Shown here piece after piece: positions 22,876-34,997 of a stretch of DNA of 64,000 bases. The notes beneath the pieces were generated by a model. The model saw only the letters and a list, made by a program, of their open reading frames with translations, searched no databases and was not told where the DNA came from. A program made the translations under genes and the position numbers. The stretch's first letter is position 1, and every line of letters begins with the position of its first letter. Source of the stretch: Eucommia ulmoides (taxonomy: Eukaryota > Streptophyta > Magnoliopsida > Garryales > Eucommiaceae); NCBI GenBank assembly GCA_016647705.1, contig CM028338.1, forward strand, positions 20,791,577 to 20,855,576, in the 5' to 3' direction.

Positions 22876-25800
22876 TTTAAATGGAAAAAGCAGAATTGAG
22901 TGATATGGTGGCCTTAATAAAACCGTGAATGTAAAACATAAGGAATATAGTAATGCGAAACCTATTTTAATTCTAATATAAATATCTAAAATGTGCTTAT
23001 AACCGTAATTTAATTATGCAAAATTAATATAACAAGCACCTAACATGTTCTAAATGATAACAAGTATAGGTATAGTAAGGGCAAGAGAATAACTAAATGG
23101 GAAGAAACAATGTCATGGAGTACTAAAAGTGTAATGAAAAAATAAAGTGACTAAATGACATGTCTAAACTATTAAAGGTGCACGGAATGACATGAAATTT
23201 GGGTATGACACACTTAAAATAATGTTAATTGATCTACTAATCATATTTATGGAAGAACATGCTTAGTTGGGGGATGAAATGACCTAAACTAGAGTATGCA
23301 AAAGTAAAAGACAACTTATTTATACTTTTTACCCCTTTTTTGGTGAGTTTTCTTTGTGTAAAATGTATTGATTGAAGTATACAAATGGATACGAAATGAC
23401 TCATGGACATAGATGAATCATTAAGCAATTATTGTAAATGACATCTAAAAATGGATGCAAAGTGGGCGCTAAGATTGACATGAAGAATAGAAATGAGTCC
23501 AAGTATAATGAAATCTTGACATATGCTTGTGATTTTTCCCTAGATGAGAATGGTCTTAACGCCTAACATGAAATCTCTAAATGACATACACAAAGTGAAT
23601 TTGAGGAGACGTAAAGGGCATATGTGACTTAAACATATACACTAAATGGCAAAAAGGAGTTACCGTGAAAATGTTAGTTTTCAACATGGCCTAATCTAAT
23701 ATGGTAATGTTAAATCGACGATTCCAACATTGCCAAATGACTTATATAATGAAGTGAATTATTGAAATGACGGAATGACATAAATGACTTCCTAAATGAT
23801 GGGGGTGACAGTGGTGTAAGGGTCCTAAAATGGATGTAAAATTTAAGGGAAAAAGGGTAAACATGTATCTAATGGCTACGTTATTTTAAGGGAATTAAAT
23901 GCAATGGATTGTCCATTTTTTGACTCATTTTGATTTGTCAAAACTTAGATTAAAGAGTCCTAGTTTGGCATCCCCTCAAACCCTATGAAAATGAGCATCA
24001 AGGGGATGTCCCAAAAATTTGTTTTGTCAAAATTGACCTTTCCAAAACTTATACCGATTTTGACAAAATGACAAAACGAAACAAGCAATTTCTTAAGGCA
24101 GACGTTTCTAAAATTCGCACCATTTGAGGAATCAAAACAATGGCATGAAACCACTCCTTCAATTCGCCAAAATCGTTGAAGTCGTCACAAGGCTTCAAAT
24201 GGTAGATTTCAACAAAATACTTATTTGATTTCTTTAATTTTCAAGCCGAAATTTTTACGTAGTTTGTATATTTTCAAATTTAAAGCAAGCGTAATAAGTA
24301 TTTTCGTTTATTTTAATTTTAAATAGATGGTCTAAAGGCATAAATTCAATGACAAAGACATTAAAGGTTCGAAAAACATTAAAATTCTCATCTAATGCTT
24401 GAAGGCTAAGATCGAAAGGGTACCCTCGTCCTGGTGTTTTCGTTGAATTATAGGATGACAATATTTAAATGACAAAAAATTAAATAGCAAAAAAATGTAA
24501 AGTGCAAAAAGTAAATGTGATAATTAAATGGCAAGATATATGGTATGGAAATCCTATATTGAGAAGTTTCAAACCTCTGGTTGTCACTATCTTCAACGGA
24601 GTTTTGAGAGATAAGTACACTAATCGCAGCTTAGTATTCCCCAACCATAGATTTATACAAACTAAAGAGAGAAAAAGGCTAAAGAGAGAAAAAGGCCAAA
24701 GAAAGGACGAGGATGGAGAGATGAACTAAAAACTTGAATAAATAGTAAATATGTATACCTAGCCTCTAGATCGGCAGGATTCCTTCATGGAAATTAGATT
24801 TAGGAAGGTGTTTTTGAGGATTTTTTGACAGTAGAGGAAGAAGAGGGTAGAATCGCAAAACGACATTTAAGGAAGGGATTTTTGAACTGAGCCCTTAGAC
24901 TGGAGGCCAAAGCGGGCTATTTATAGCCCCCAGATAATGGGCCCGCACCAATTGTTGCGGTCCTATTCCTGGTCCACAGTTTAAGCTACATCCTAGTTTT
25001 TAGGTGTTGGCTATGGACTGACTGCACATTCTCTACTCATTTCTCTATAAAATTTGTTATTATGTTGTAATAGGCTATATTATAGAGCCTACCAAATTAT
25101 AAAATGTTAAAAAATTAGTTTAATTGCAAAAAAATTAATCTTCTATAGAAAAATGGTTTTTAAGAGGGGTGACATGTGTCAATGCATGATTGGAGAGGAT
25201 TTTGCCACGGTGAGAATTTTGCCAAAGGTTACATAAGGAAAGAGTCGTTCTAGATGATGCATGGGTTACGTAAACGAAGACGTTTTCAACTAAGCCCATT
25301 CTTATTCTTAATTACCTTGGAGATGATCAATTAAGTCCGTAGTGAATTGCAATTTGGTTCTAAATCCCCTTTTTACCCTTATAAGAATTGGTCGATTTTC
25401 GAGAATTCAACCGGTTTCTCGTCAAAAATAAATTAGTTCTCAAAACTCAATTATTCTTCAATATTGGGTTTAACTCAACAATTACCGAATATAACTACAT
25501 AACAATACTAGTTTTGAATTTTAAAAAGTGTTTTAAAATGACAATTTTTCACTTTTCTCTCAAAATATGAAATTGGCTCCCGCAATTCATCGTTATGCCA
25601 AGCAATATTTTTGGACCATGTATTCACCATTTTGAAAATCAAATCAAGCCCTTAGATTTCCCCTAATTTTAAAATTTAAAAGATTTCAAATAATTACACT
25701 TTATATCTAAACCTTTGGAACTTTCTCGAAAACCAAGTTTCAACTAGGATTCTCCCTCCCCTACCCACCCCCTCCAAAACTTTCCGTTGGAGATTTTGCA

Positions 25801-25980
25801 ACTGAGCAAAAGTCCAACGTAGTCTTTCAATTACATATTTTTTTGGCTTTCAACTTTTTTATTTTTTGGGTTTTCTTAAAATGCCAAAAATGTATACCAA
25901 AAAGAAGACCGGGTCGCAAAACAAAATGTGGTGTCGACATCTTTAAAACACACTCAAACAATTCAACAATCAAGAATAAG
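22876..25980. other. AT-rich spacer, possible eroded LTR-type DNA on the minus strand
   Basis: No coding frame is recognisable. AAATGAC/AAATGG words recur from 23090 to 24560. GGGCTATTTATAGCCC at 24914-24929 reads on the minus strand as a TATA box inside a short palindrome. With the purine/pyrimidine-rich sequence beyond it, it resembles an LTR promoter, but I found no LTR ends. Confidence 0.35.
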
Positions 25981-27127
25981 TGTAACGACCCGGATTCTCA
26001 GGGCCGCCACGCAGTTTCTCCATTTGGAGAATTAATACTAAAATTGAATAGTCAATATTTCATTTTATAAAAAATCGAGAAATTTTACAAATTACGGCGA
26101 TTATTATAATTAGCCATCTATCGAGTCAATTTTATAACAGTAAATAATAAATACAATTATTATAAATTAAATAAAAATTCAAATAAAATTTCACACACCA
26201 CACCATTTTCATCAATACTGCAATAAAAACTGTAGGATTATGAGCTAAAGTTCAGTATAATTTTTAAACTCCTTTACTACATGCATTTAATCAATTCACA
26301 AATAAAACACATAGACATGTTTTCTACAAATTTTTTTACATAATAATCCCAAATATATCATAAAAACTAACAATTAAAAATTAACAACAATTTTAGCATG
26401 AATCATATAATGAAGAGAGAGAGATTAATCACAAATATTAAAAGAGTTTGAAAATCTACTCCCCTTAAATAAATTCCATCCTCAAAATTTCATTCAAAAC
26501 AATAATAATTCAAAATCGCACTGTACGGTCATGTTAGTTACACTCAATCCTAGAACAATTTTTCTCTACATAGGGTCCCGTAACCGAAAGTCACAACCAA
26601 TCCACATCTCAACAAATTTCATATGATGTATCGTCATTTCCGCATTTACGGTGGTCCATACTTTATTTAACATAACTCAACATGGTACACTTTGGTTGGT
26701 AACACCTAACACTGATAATCAATTGCCAAATAATCTTATATTTCTAAATACTTCTGCTGCACCATTCTGATAAAACTAGTAATATATATCACAAACGAAT
26801 ATATTTTTAAAGTATCACGGTAGTCTCATTTGGATTGAGCCTACCTCTATGCCAATAGGTTCATGACCTTAATTTTTTTTTTTACTCGGCATGACATTTC
26901 AAGTCCATTGTCATATTCCATAACCAACATTGATCAATTTCATCCAACATTTTAAGCCAACAGATTCGTAACAAACATCATAACCAGTAGATAACCCAAA
27001 TTCCTCATAGATTGCCCCCTGAAACTAAAAATAATCATCTCCAATATCCACATCAACATTCCAATAATGTCGTAAACGTTTTAAAAAATATCAACACAAT
27101 CCAAACTTCAAATAACAGATTTTGTGA

Positions 27128-27375
27128 AATACGTTTGAAAATCCATAAATACCTCTCGCTTACATAAAAACGTGCCAAAATATATAAATACTTCTTAACC
27201 ACATAAATACGTCTTAATTATATAAATATGTCTCGAAACACATAATTACGTCTCAACCACATAAATACGTCTGAAAACACATAAGTACCCCTTAGCCACA
27301 TAAATATGTCTCAAAATGCATAAATACGTTTCAAACCATATAATTACGTCTCAATCACATAAATACGTCTCAAAA
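27128..27375. repeat. Minisatellite based on CACATAAATACGTCTCAA
   Basis: About a dozen imperfect units of roughly 18-20 bp with the core CATAAATACGTCTC. A larger homologous array lies in D2 at about 52690-53125. No function is evident. Confidence 0.85.
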
Positions 27376-27837
27376 GTTCAATACTCACGTAATATAGCAA
27401 GTTGAATAGTCACGTAACGTGTATCATAATATAACATAACCCTTCTCTCCCCCACTTGAATTTCTAGAATATCGTTTAGGTTCAAAGTAAAAATTAATGT
27501 AAAACGTATATAAAACTATTATATAAAGTTCTCCAAAAGTCTCAACAATTACTCCACACTTTGATCCTACCAATTATTAGTAGTGGATCAATATCTACCT
27601 AAATTTTTTATCCGTGTTCTGTCTTCATAAGACAAAAATAACTTATGGATCCAATATTTTTTTTTTATCAAAACTCATTTTCAACAAATATTACACTGGG
27701 AAATATTAAAATTCCACAAATATCATAGAACAACCAAATTTAAATCAACAGATCAACTTAATTTTTACATAATAAAGTATCATATTTTTTTACTACCCAT
27801 AGGATCGTTTTATCTCCCAATCGGGAGTTATCATATC

Positions 27838-28270
27838 AACTACCTGCAGAACTTGCCTTCCTCACTGGTCTTAACACAGAATATCCATACTCAATTCCAT
27901 ATTCAACTTCTCCTATCAAATCAATAACATATTTTTATCACCTGCAAGACTTACCTTTCTGTAAGGTCCAACAACATATCTGTTTTATCCATAATCAATT
28001 TCATATTCAACTCCACTATATTATATCGTCAATACCATATTCAACTCCACCATATTAATAATCAATACCATATTCAATTCTACCACATTATATCGTCAAT
28101 ACTATATTCAACTCCATCATATTAATAATCAATAACACGTGGTACAAACCACCATATTATACCGATAATCATTGTCAACAACAACAATATATATCAACTA
28201 CCTGTAGGACTTGCCCTCTTGATAGGTCACAGCACAACGTCCTACAGGACATGCCCTCTTGTAAGGATTA
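27838..28270. repeat. Dispersed CTACCTGCAGGACTTGCC units in D1
   Basis: Units of the type CTACCTGYAGRACTTGCC followed by YTCYTGNNAGGTC recur at about 27840, 27942, 28200 and 28240. Relatives are found in D2 (53565-53730) and, in opposite orientation, in the LTR of element E (61425-61765). Confidence 0.75.
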
Positions 28271-28639
28271 AAATATATTGACGAGACAACTATGACATAA
28301 CATGATAGAATTCATTTTCCACCTTCAAAATTTTACTTGATTTATTTAACATCATAAAGCTGTCCATTTTCATCAATATATATATATTTTTTTACAATTT
28401 AATACGAAAAATATAATTTGATAGTTTATATAGAAGACAGTAAACATCTTGAAACTGATCTTTTTGAAAACTTATCCTATAGTCCACAACACTCACCTAG
28501 TCTACAGAATATATAACCTAAACTCAATAACAAAACGAGTTCAATACAAAATACTCAGAAATATGTATAACGGGAGCAAAGTGAAATAATGATCATTTTT
28601 AACTTCAGTGGTGCAAAGTGTCGAAAACCCAAAATAAAA

Positions 28640-29092
28640 TATTAGAATCTATTTTTGTTATACAAGCAACCAAACCTGCCAATTAAATGAGTATTTTATA
28701 CTATTATCAATAGTAGGAACTGCCAAATTCCTGAGCTGCCATGCCTATTTTAGGAAATGCAAGAAACCATTTGTAGACAATATGAAATCGTTTTTTTTCC
28801 ATCCAATTTCAGGTTCTTTCTGTTGTAGTATATAAATGATGGTTTTATTTGCTGCATGCTGTTTTGCTAAAACAGGCATCAGTTACCATTTGAAAGTTAA
28901 TCTATTCGAATTTTGGAACCTATTTGAACTAAAGAAAATTTACATCTTCCTGCTATATAACTTAAGAAATTTTATATTTACTTTTTTTTGGTTTAATTGA
29001 TTTGCCATCTCCGTAGCAATTTTTTTTTTTTTTTTGGGAATATGCATTTTTTTGCTTTCAGTTTGTTGGATTAATTTTCATAATTTCATCAG
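28640..29092 (+). pseudogene. Probable captured intron DNA upstream of the PRR7-like exon
   Basis: This T-rich stretch, absent from the sister element D2, ends in CAATTTT..., CTTTCAG and finally TTTCATCAG directly before the PRR7-like exon, as a 3' splice site would. I infer that it is host intron sequence carried along with the exon. The left edge of the captured piece is uncertain (between about 28630 and 28700). Confidence 0.5.
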
Positions 29093-29254
29093 TCTAGTGG
29101 TAGTGGGAGTGAAAGTGGTATACGCACTAAAAGATCCACGAAGTCGGGAAGTGTTGATGGGTCAGACAATAACACTGGTAGCAATTACGAGGATGAATAT
29201 GGTAACATTGGCTTAAATGTTAGGGATGGAAGTGACAATGGAAGTGGAACCCAG
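29093..29254 (+). pseudogene. Captured exon of a PRR7/PRR37-like clock regulator in D1
   Basis: The 54 codons read SSGSGSESGIRTKRSTKSG near the start and GLNVRDGSDNGSGTQ at the end. Arabidopsis PRR7 has SSSGSGSESG directly after its receiver domain and GLNASDGSSDGSGAQ some 45 residues on; plant PRR37 proteins are even closer. These proteins are transcriptional repressors of the circadian clock. The piece begins after CAG and ends in CAG at 29254, consistent with one whole exon, then turns at once into the retroelement's primer-site region. It lies antisense to D1. No receiver or CCT domain is present, so it cannot be a working gene. The identification is from memory of the PRR7 sequence. Confidence 0.82.
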
Positions 29255-29265
29255 ATATGAATCAT

Positions 29266-29277
29266 GCTCTGATGCCA
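29266..29277 (-). other. D1 primer-binding site (initiator tRNA-Met type)
   Basis: GCTCTGATGCCA is the complement of TGGCATCAGAGC, one base from the standard initiator-Met site. It lies three bases from the LTR that starts at 29281. Confidence 0.75.
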
Positions 29278-29820
29278 CTTTGTTAACTCGATTTCCAGGG
29301 TCACCACACAATTTCTCTTTTTGAAGAATTATTACTAAAACTAAATAGTCAATATTCTATTTTATAAAAACCGAGAAATTTTACAAATTATGACGATAAT
29401 TATAATTACCGATCTATCGAGTCAATTTTACAACAGCAAAAAATAAATATAATTATTATAAATTAAATAGAAATTCAAATAAAATTTCATATATAACACC
29501 ATTTTCATCGGCCCTGTAATAAAAATTATGGGATTGTGAGTTAAAGTTCAGTAGAATTTTTAACCCATTTACTACATCCATTTAATCAATACACAAATAA
29601 AACACATAGACATGTTTTCTATATAATTTTCATATAATAATCCAAAATATTTCATAAAAACTAATAATTAAAAATTAACGACAATTTTAGCATGAATTAC
29701 ATAATGAAGAGAGAGATTAAACACAAATATTAAAAGAGTTAGAAATTCTACCTGAAATCTGAGCCGAAATTCAAATCGAGAATAGTTTGCTCTCAAAAAA
29801 CCATTTAGATTATATAATAT

Positions 29821-31320
29821 TGATGGAGGTAAATTTGGTTATGAAAGGTCACACATGCTGGGAAACCCTCTCTATGCCGAGTACGAATAAAGATCCGAGC
29901 TGCAGTGTCTAAGCACCCTCAGCTTGGACATATCCAAAAGGGGGACCCTCAAACCCTTTCATCTATACAAGTGTGCGGAACAGACTGAGCCGTGGTGTCT
30001 GAGCACCCCTAGCTCGGACATATGCAAAAGGCAAGTCTCAAACCCCTCCAGATTGTTCAGATATCATGTTACCAAGCTGAGGTGTTCAAACACCCTCAGC
30101 TCTGGCAACATCTAAATGGGAAACCCCCAAATAAAGATCGAAGAACAAGTTACCGAGTTGAGGTGTTCGAACACCCTCAGATCGGGCACCATCCAAAAAG
30201 GGGTTCTCAAATGAAGAAGTATCCTCACCGAGCTGGGGTATCCGAGCACCCTCAGCTCGGGTTGTTTACAAATTGGAAAACCTCAATTGGGATTGAAGAC
30301 TCAACGCCAAGTTGAGGTGTCCGAGCACTCGCATCTTGGTCAAATGCAAAATGAACACCCTTAAAAGAAAGTTCAAGTTACCCTGCCGAGCTGAGGTGTC
30401 TAAGCACTCTCTACTCAGATTAGTGCAAAAAAAAATAATCCTTAAAATGAAGGTTGAAGCTACATGGCCGACCTGAGGTGTCTGAGTACGCTCAGCCTAG
30501 ACTTATGTAGAAATATAGGGCCATCCAAGTAAATGATGAAGCTACATGGCCGAGCTGGGGTGTCCGAGCACCCTCAGCTCGGATCATCTCTAAATGAGCC
30601 ATCTATTTCCTCCTTGAAGATCACCATACTGAGCTGACAAGCCTGAGTACTCTCAGCTCAAATTCTCCTTGATATGGGGCCTCTTAAAGCCATTTTGAAG
30701 TTACCAAATCCATTTTTATGCCCTCTCCACCTACTAATCATCCAGAAGGGCTAAAAACGGGTCATTACTCCCCATTTCAAGTGGGTCGGCCCATAAACTT
30801 CTATACAGTGGGCCTAAAAGCCCGGTCCAGGTGATTAAGGCCTTAATCCACAAGCTCATTGGCTGTCAAACGAATTTGCTTAATTAACCGAGCTCAGCTC
30901 CCTAATTTCACAGTGCTAATCAAGCCCAACGCTCTATAAATACTCTTTGGCATCCATTACCCAAAGGTACATGCTTCTAAGTCACTCTAGAGCACTATTA
31001 GCCTTTCTTCCCGAATACTTATTCTCATTCCGGAGGGATCTCACTGGGCACAACCCCGGTAGGCTTTTGTGTAGGTGCTCAGAGTTTGGTGTCAGAGCTT
31101 AGCTCAAAGATCAGAACAGAGTCCAAAAAGGAGTTTAACTTAGAGTCTGAACAGGATCTTAGAGTTTGGTGAGGAGCTAAGGTTAGATTGTAAGGATTTC
31201 CCAAGCATCAGAAGTTTATTGATTCCGGGATCACCAGTTCGTCACCTCCACGTCAGCAACAAATTTTCACATGCTACCTGCTTAAATCATACTGTGGTTG
31301 CTCACCATTTTTTGACATCA
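29821..31320 (+). repeat. Gypsy2 5' LTR
   Basis: 1500 bp, starting TGATGGAGGTAAATTTGG and ending TTTTTTGACATCA. Its first 480 bp match 59349-59827. It contains a hairpin array (29900-30660) and a TATA-like CTATAAATACTC near 30933. Confidence 0.85.
29900..30660 (+). repeat. Array of hairpin units in Gypsy2 LTR
   Basis: About nine units, spaced 70-90 bp, each of the form CCGAGCTGAGG, a short spacer TGTCCGAGCA, then CCCTCAGCTCGG, so each folds into a stem of up to about 11 bp. The 3' LTR copy has the same at 59420-59800. Related units occur in the 3' non-coding part of the element (55790-56160). Confidence 0.85.
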
Positions 31321-31326
31321 ATAGTT

Positions 31327-31341
31327 TGGCGCCATCTGTGG
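31327..31341 (+). other. Gypsy2 primer-binding site
   Basis: TGGCGCCATCTGTGG lies six bases after the LTR end. TTTGGCGCCRTCTGTGG is common directly after the 5' LTR of plant Tat-type Gypsy elements. Confidence 0.7.
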
Positions 31342-31436
31342 AAACACATGAGAAGCCTTCCCTGATTGTCAGCTCCCCAAGTAGCGAAGATTTGATGATC
31401 ACATGGATTGGTTAGGTCATCGGAGAAGAAGATCAG

Positions 31437-33110
31437 ATGCCCGCCGTGAAAAACGAGTCAACCCCCCCAACCCGTCAACGACATGTCTACGCCTCCGAGG
31501 CCAGACTCTTGGGTCCTAGCTATAGAGAACCATCCACCACCCACCGGCCCGATGGGTCCTCCAACCGTCTAGACAAGCCCATCTACTTTACCATCTGTGC
31601 CGTTTGTGGGGAAGACCACAGGAGCACCCGAAGCTTCTTTCATTGACCACTTGGAATGCAAGCTTGGTTAATTCCTAACCTTCTTTCAAGTTCTCCTTGC
31701 CTGCCTATCGCTGACCCCACCAGAAAAGGTACCGGCTCTCCAATCTACAGGGGAAAGAGCGGGTACCTAAGCTTAAGGATCGCATGGTCCACTCCAACAG
31801 ACATGCCCCAAGGCTCGTCCGTAGCCCTGCAATAACAGATGGAGAGTGGTTGACCTAGAACCTCCCGAATCTTTAGGATCCCCATATTCACCCTAGCCGA
31901 AGCGAAAGAGGAACAACCAAGCAGCGTCCCCACCAAGCTGAGCTCAAAGTTATGTTACCCGATTAGAACATAGGTCATAGTATGTTTATGAAATGGATTC
32001 ATACTCACTACCTAACAGGCAGCGTGTTGTCCAGGCTGCTGCTAGTTAGGCCATGATATCTTCGAGAGGTGAGGTGATGGCTGAAAAGCGCTTCGCTAAT
32101 TTGGAGGTAGCCTTGCATCAAATTCAAGGGATAAGAGGACCAACTAGGCTCTCCTCTAAGGTAAGATCTTCATTTATTGATGAGATTCTGGAAGAACCTT
32201 TCCTGCACGGTTCACTCACCCCCAAATGATCCCTTATGACGGGACCGCCGACCCGGTGGATCACTTGTCCATATTCAAGTCCTATATGGATCTACACACT
32301 GCTTCAGTGTCCATGAGGTCCAAGCTTTCCTTCTCACCCTCACAGGGCGCGCACGCGGGGGGGGGGGGGGGGGGGGGGGTGGAGAGGGGGGGGCGTGGTT
32401 TAGAACCTTCGCTCCCACGTCCATTTCTAGTTTCCGAGAGTTGAAGCAACTCTTCTTCTCTCGATTTGGGCACTCCCGACATCGACTAAAAACCATTACC
32501 CATATTCTCTCCCTTTAGAAGCTTCCTGGCGAGTCGTTGGGAGATTATGTGGAACGGTTCAACAAAGAGATCATTGGCTGCGATGAAGTCTCCAATGTCG
32601 TTGCGATGAATGCTTTCATTAACGACCTCAAGCATTGGAGACTGTCCTACGACCTATGCTCCAATCTCGTGCCAAATCTTGATGCCTTACTCGAGAGGAG
32701 TATATGATTCCACAATACCAAACTAAGAGAAGTAGCCAAGAAGGATCGCGAGAGAGGTTAAAAGAAAAAAGACAAGGCGGAGGAAAGTCCAAGCAGAGCA
32801 TAAGGCTCCAAAAAGCTACAGGCCGAGGGGAGATTGGTCCCACTGCCCAGGGATTGGAGACCATTTCCACCCCCCAGGGCGTCATCCAAAAGAATTCACT
32901 CTGTTCACGGCCTTGTTTTCTACCATTTACTCTAAGAAGGCGGGAAAAGACTATTTCTCTCCTCCCTCGGCTCCGAGGGGTAAGCCGATGGAAAGATCGC
33001 TGAACAAATATTGCAAAATTCCATCGGGATAGAGTCCATTCCACGGAGGATTACTTCTAGATTCAGGAAGAGATCAAGGCCCTAATCAACCAAGGGTATT
33101 TGGGCCACTA
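31437..33110 (+). pseudogene. Gypsy2 gag remnant
   Basis: Starts with an ATG at 31437. The capsid region shows PYDGTADPVDHLSIFKSYMD (from 32232) and LKQLFFSRFG followed downstream by LGDYVERFNKEI. A run of 23 G (32357-32379) lies within it. Gag would form the virus-like particle. Fossil with several breaks. Confidence 0.8.
32357..32379 (+). repeat. Poly-G run of 23
   Basis: An uninterrupted G tract inside the gag remnant, with more G-rich sequence to 32400. Could form a G-quadruplex, and its exact length is open to sequencing error. Confidence 0.85.
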
Positions 33111-33399
33111 TATCCAAAGAGACGGCTAAGCACCCAAGTAAGAAGAGCACGACCCTCGTGATGAACATAAGGGCCGGATGAGAAGAGGTAATCGCTGTCG
33201 TCCTCCACCCTGAGCTGAAAGGGAAAGACATAATAATGAGTAGTAGGTGGATGGAGAGATAAACATCATCCACAGTGGACTCAGTCTCAAAAGGGAGACG
33301 GCATCTTCCAGGAGGAAGTATAAGCACAAAGCCAAAAGAAAAGTGGATGAAGATGTATTTGAGGTAATCACAATAGATGTCCCTGAACATAATATCATT

Positions 33400-33760
33400 T
33401 CTTTCAGTGAGGCCGACCTCTGAGGTGTACATGTCCTTCATGATGATGCCTTCGTCATCGTTGCCCTCATCAATCATTTCAAAATGGGAAGGATTTTGGT
33501 GGACGGTGGAAGTTCTGCTGATATCATCTTCAATTTGGTGTTCCAAAAGATGAAGGTTGACCCCAGCACTTTAAAGCCCGCAACAAGCCCCTTAGTCAGT
33601 TTTTGGGGTGATGTAGTCAACAAACTAGGATGGATATCTTTTGCCATCACGGTTGGAACCCACCCTAGGACCTCAACAGTGTGGACCAAGTTTTTTTTAT
33701 CATTGACAGACCATCCCCCTAGAATTCCATCATGGGTTGACCTACTGTGCTCGGATCTCA
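33400..33760 (+). pseudogene. Gypsy2 aspartic protease remnant
   Basis: ILVDGGSSADIIFNLVFQKM (about 33496-33555) is the retropepsin active-site segment of this lineage, where DGGSS replaces the commoner DTGAS. It would cut the polyprotein. Fossil. Confidence 0.85.
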
Positions 33761-34079
33761 AGGCAGTATGCTCCTCTTACCACCAGATAATGAAGTTTCC
33801 TACTGAGAAGGGGGTGGGAGAAATGGAAAAAGACCAGGATACCTCCAAGGCCTGTTCCCGGAGGGTAAAAAATAATAATCAAAGATAGAACTAGAGCTCA
33901 GTGCCACCAAGCTCATGGCTCTAGATGGGGGGATCGGGGTCGGTGCCCATCGACGACCCCTAAGAAGAAGAAGATGGTTCTCGACCACACGTAAAGCTGG
34001 TGGAGATTCTGATCCACCCCACAATAAAAGAAAGGATAGTAAGGATTGGTACAGGTCTTGGCCCAAAGTAGAGGGTTGA

Positions 34080-34997
34080 GCTCACTGACCTTTTCTGGAG
34101 AAACTATAACGTCTTTGCGTGGTCACATGATGAGTTGCCGGGGATTGATCCAAGTGTGGCGATGCACCACCGCCTACATGTTGAACCACACCACCCACCC
34201 GTGAGACAAAAGAGAAGAAAATTCTACCCTAAGCGGTAAAATATTATTGAAAAAAAATGGACAAGTTGATTAAATTGGACATGGTGAAGGGAGTCAAGTT
34301 TCCGGACTAGCTAGCCAATATAGTCCTGGCCCCTAAAGCCAGCAATAAATGATACCCCTGCGTCAACTTTAAGGACCTGAATGAAGCATGCTTGAAGGAA
34401 TTCTTTCCCCTCCCAAGAATCAACATTTTCATCGACGCCATAGTAGGGTATAAGCGCCTGAGTTTTCTTGATGCTTACACCGGGTAGAATTAGATACCTA
34501 TGTTCCCTCCCGATAAGAGCAAGACGTCTTTCATCATGGATAAAGGGACATACATCTATAAGGTCATGCTGTTCGACTTGCGCAACACCGGCGTGACCTA
34601 CCAGCACCTACTGAATAAAATGTTCAAGGAAGAGATCGGGCTAACGATGGAAGTCTACATCGATAGAATGTTGGTCAAGAGCTTAAAGGCTCCTGACCAT
34701 ATCCGACACCTCCTGAGGTGATTCAACAAGTTCATGTCTCACTGCATGAAACTCAACCTCAATAAGTGCATCTTTGGAGTTTTAGGCAAGAAGTTCCTAG
34801 GGTATATGGTCTCTCAGCGTGGAATCGATGCCAATCCCGACCAGATAAATGCCGTGTTGGGGAAGAATTCTCCTCAGAATAAGAAGGAGGTGCATATGCT
34901 GACAGAAAGGTTAGTTGCCTTGAATCGGTTCATCTCACGAGCATCGGAGAAGTGTTTGCCCTTTTTTAAAGTGTTAAGGGGTAACAATAGCTTCTAA
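34080..34997 (+). pseudogene. Gypsy2 reverse transcriptase remnant
   Basis: Translations show CVNFKDLNEAC, LSFLDAYTG, GTYIYKVMLFDLRNTGVTYQ, VYIDRMLVKS and GKKFLGYMVSQRGIDANPDQ, which are the ordered RT blocks of Gypsy elements. Fossil with several breaks. Confidence 0.9.

Larger units (their letters stand above)
25981..29820 (-). mobile_element. D1: non-autonomous LTR element with a captured host exon
   Basis: The left (3') LTR begins TGTAACGACCCGG at 25981 and runs to about 26456. The right (5') LTR begins TGTTAACTCGATTTCC at 29281 and is broken at 29820 by Gypsy2. The complement of ACTCCCCTTAAA (26458-26469) is the purine tract, and the primer-binding site lies at 29266-29277, so the element is on the minus strand. 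No gag or pol is present. The interior holds a 20-bp-period minisatellite, hairpin repeats, and at 28640-29254 apparent host DNA with a PRR7-like exon. D2 (45605-55636) is its sister. Fossil. Confidence 0.8.

Noticed and set aside
27128-27375. CRISPR-like regular repeats
   Set aside because: The units are imperfect, directly adjoining and without unique spacers, and the DNA is plant nuclear. It is a minisatellite inside a retroelement.
29034-29216. Open frame MGICIFLLSVCW... as a gene of its own
   Set aside because: It is read in a different frame from the PRR7-like exon and runs through T-rich intron-like DNA. The SSGSGSESG frame is the meaningful one.
28640-29260. A complete PRR clock gene
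   Set aside because: Only one exon is visible; no receiver or CCT domain occurs on either side before retroelement sequence begins.
29900-30660. CRISPR-like or terminator-like array of palindromic units
   Set aside because: The whole array is duplicated in the 3' LTR of the same element and has no cas genes or spacers. It is part of a Gypsy LTR.
33082-33546. Minus-strand 154-codon frame opposite the Gypsy2 protease region
   Set aside because: It overlaps the plus-strand protease and its upstream linker, which are clearly recognisable; a shadow frame.
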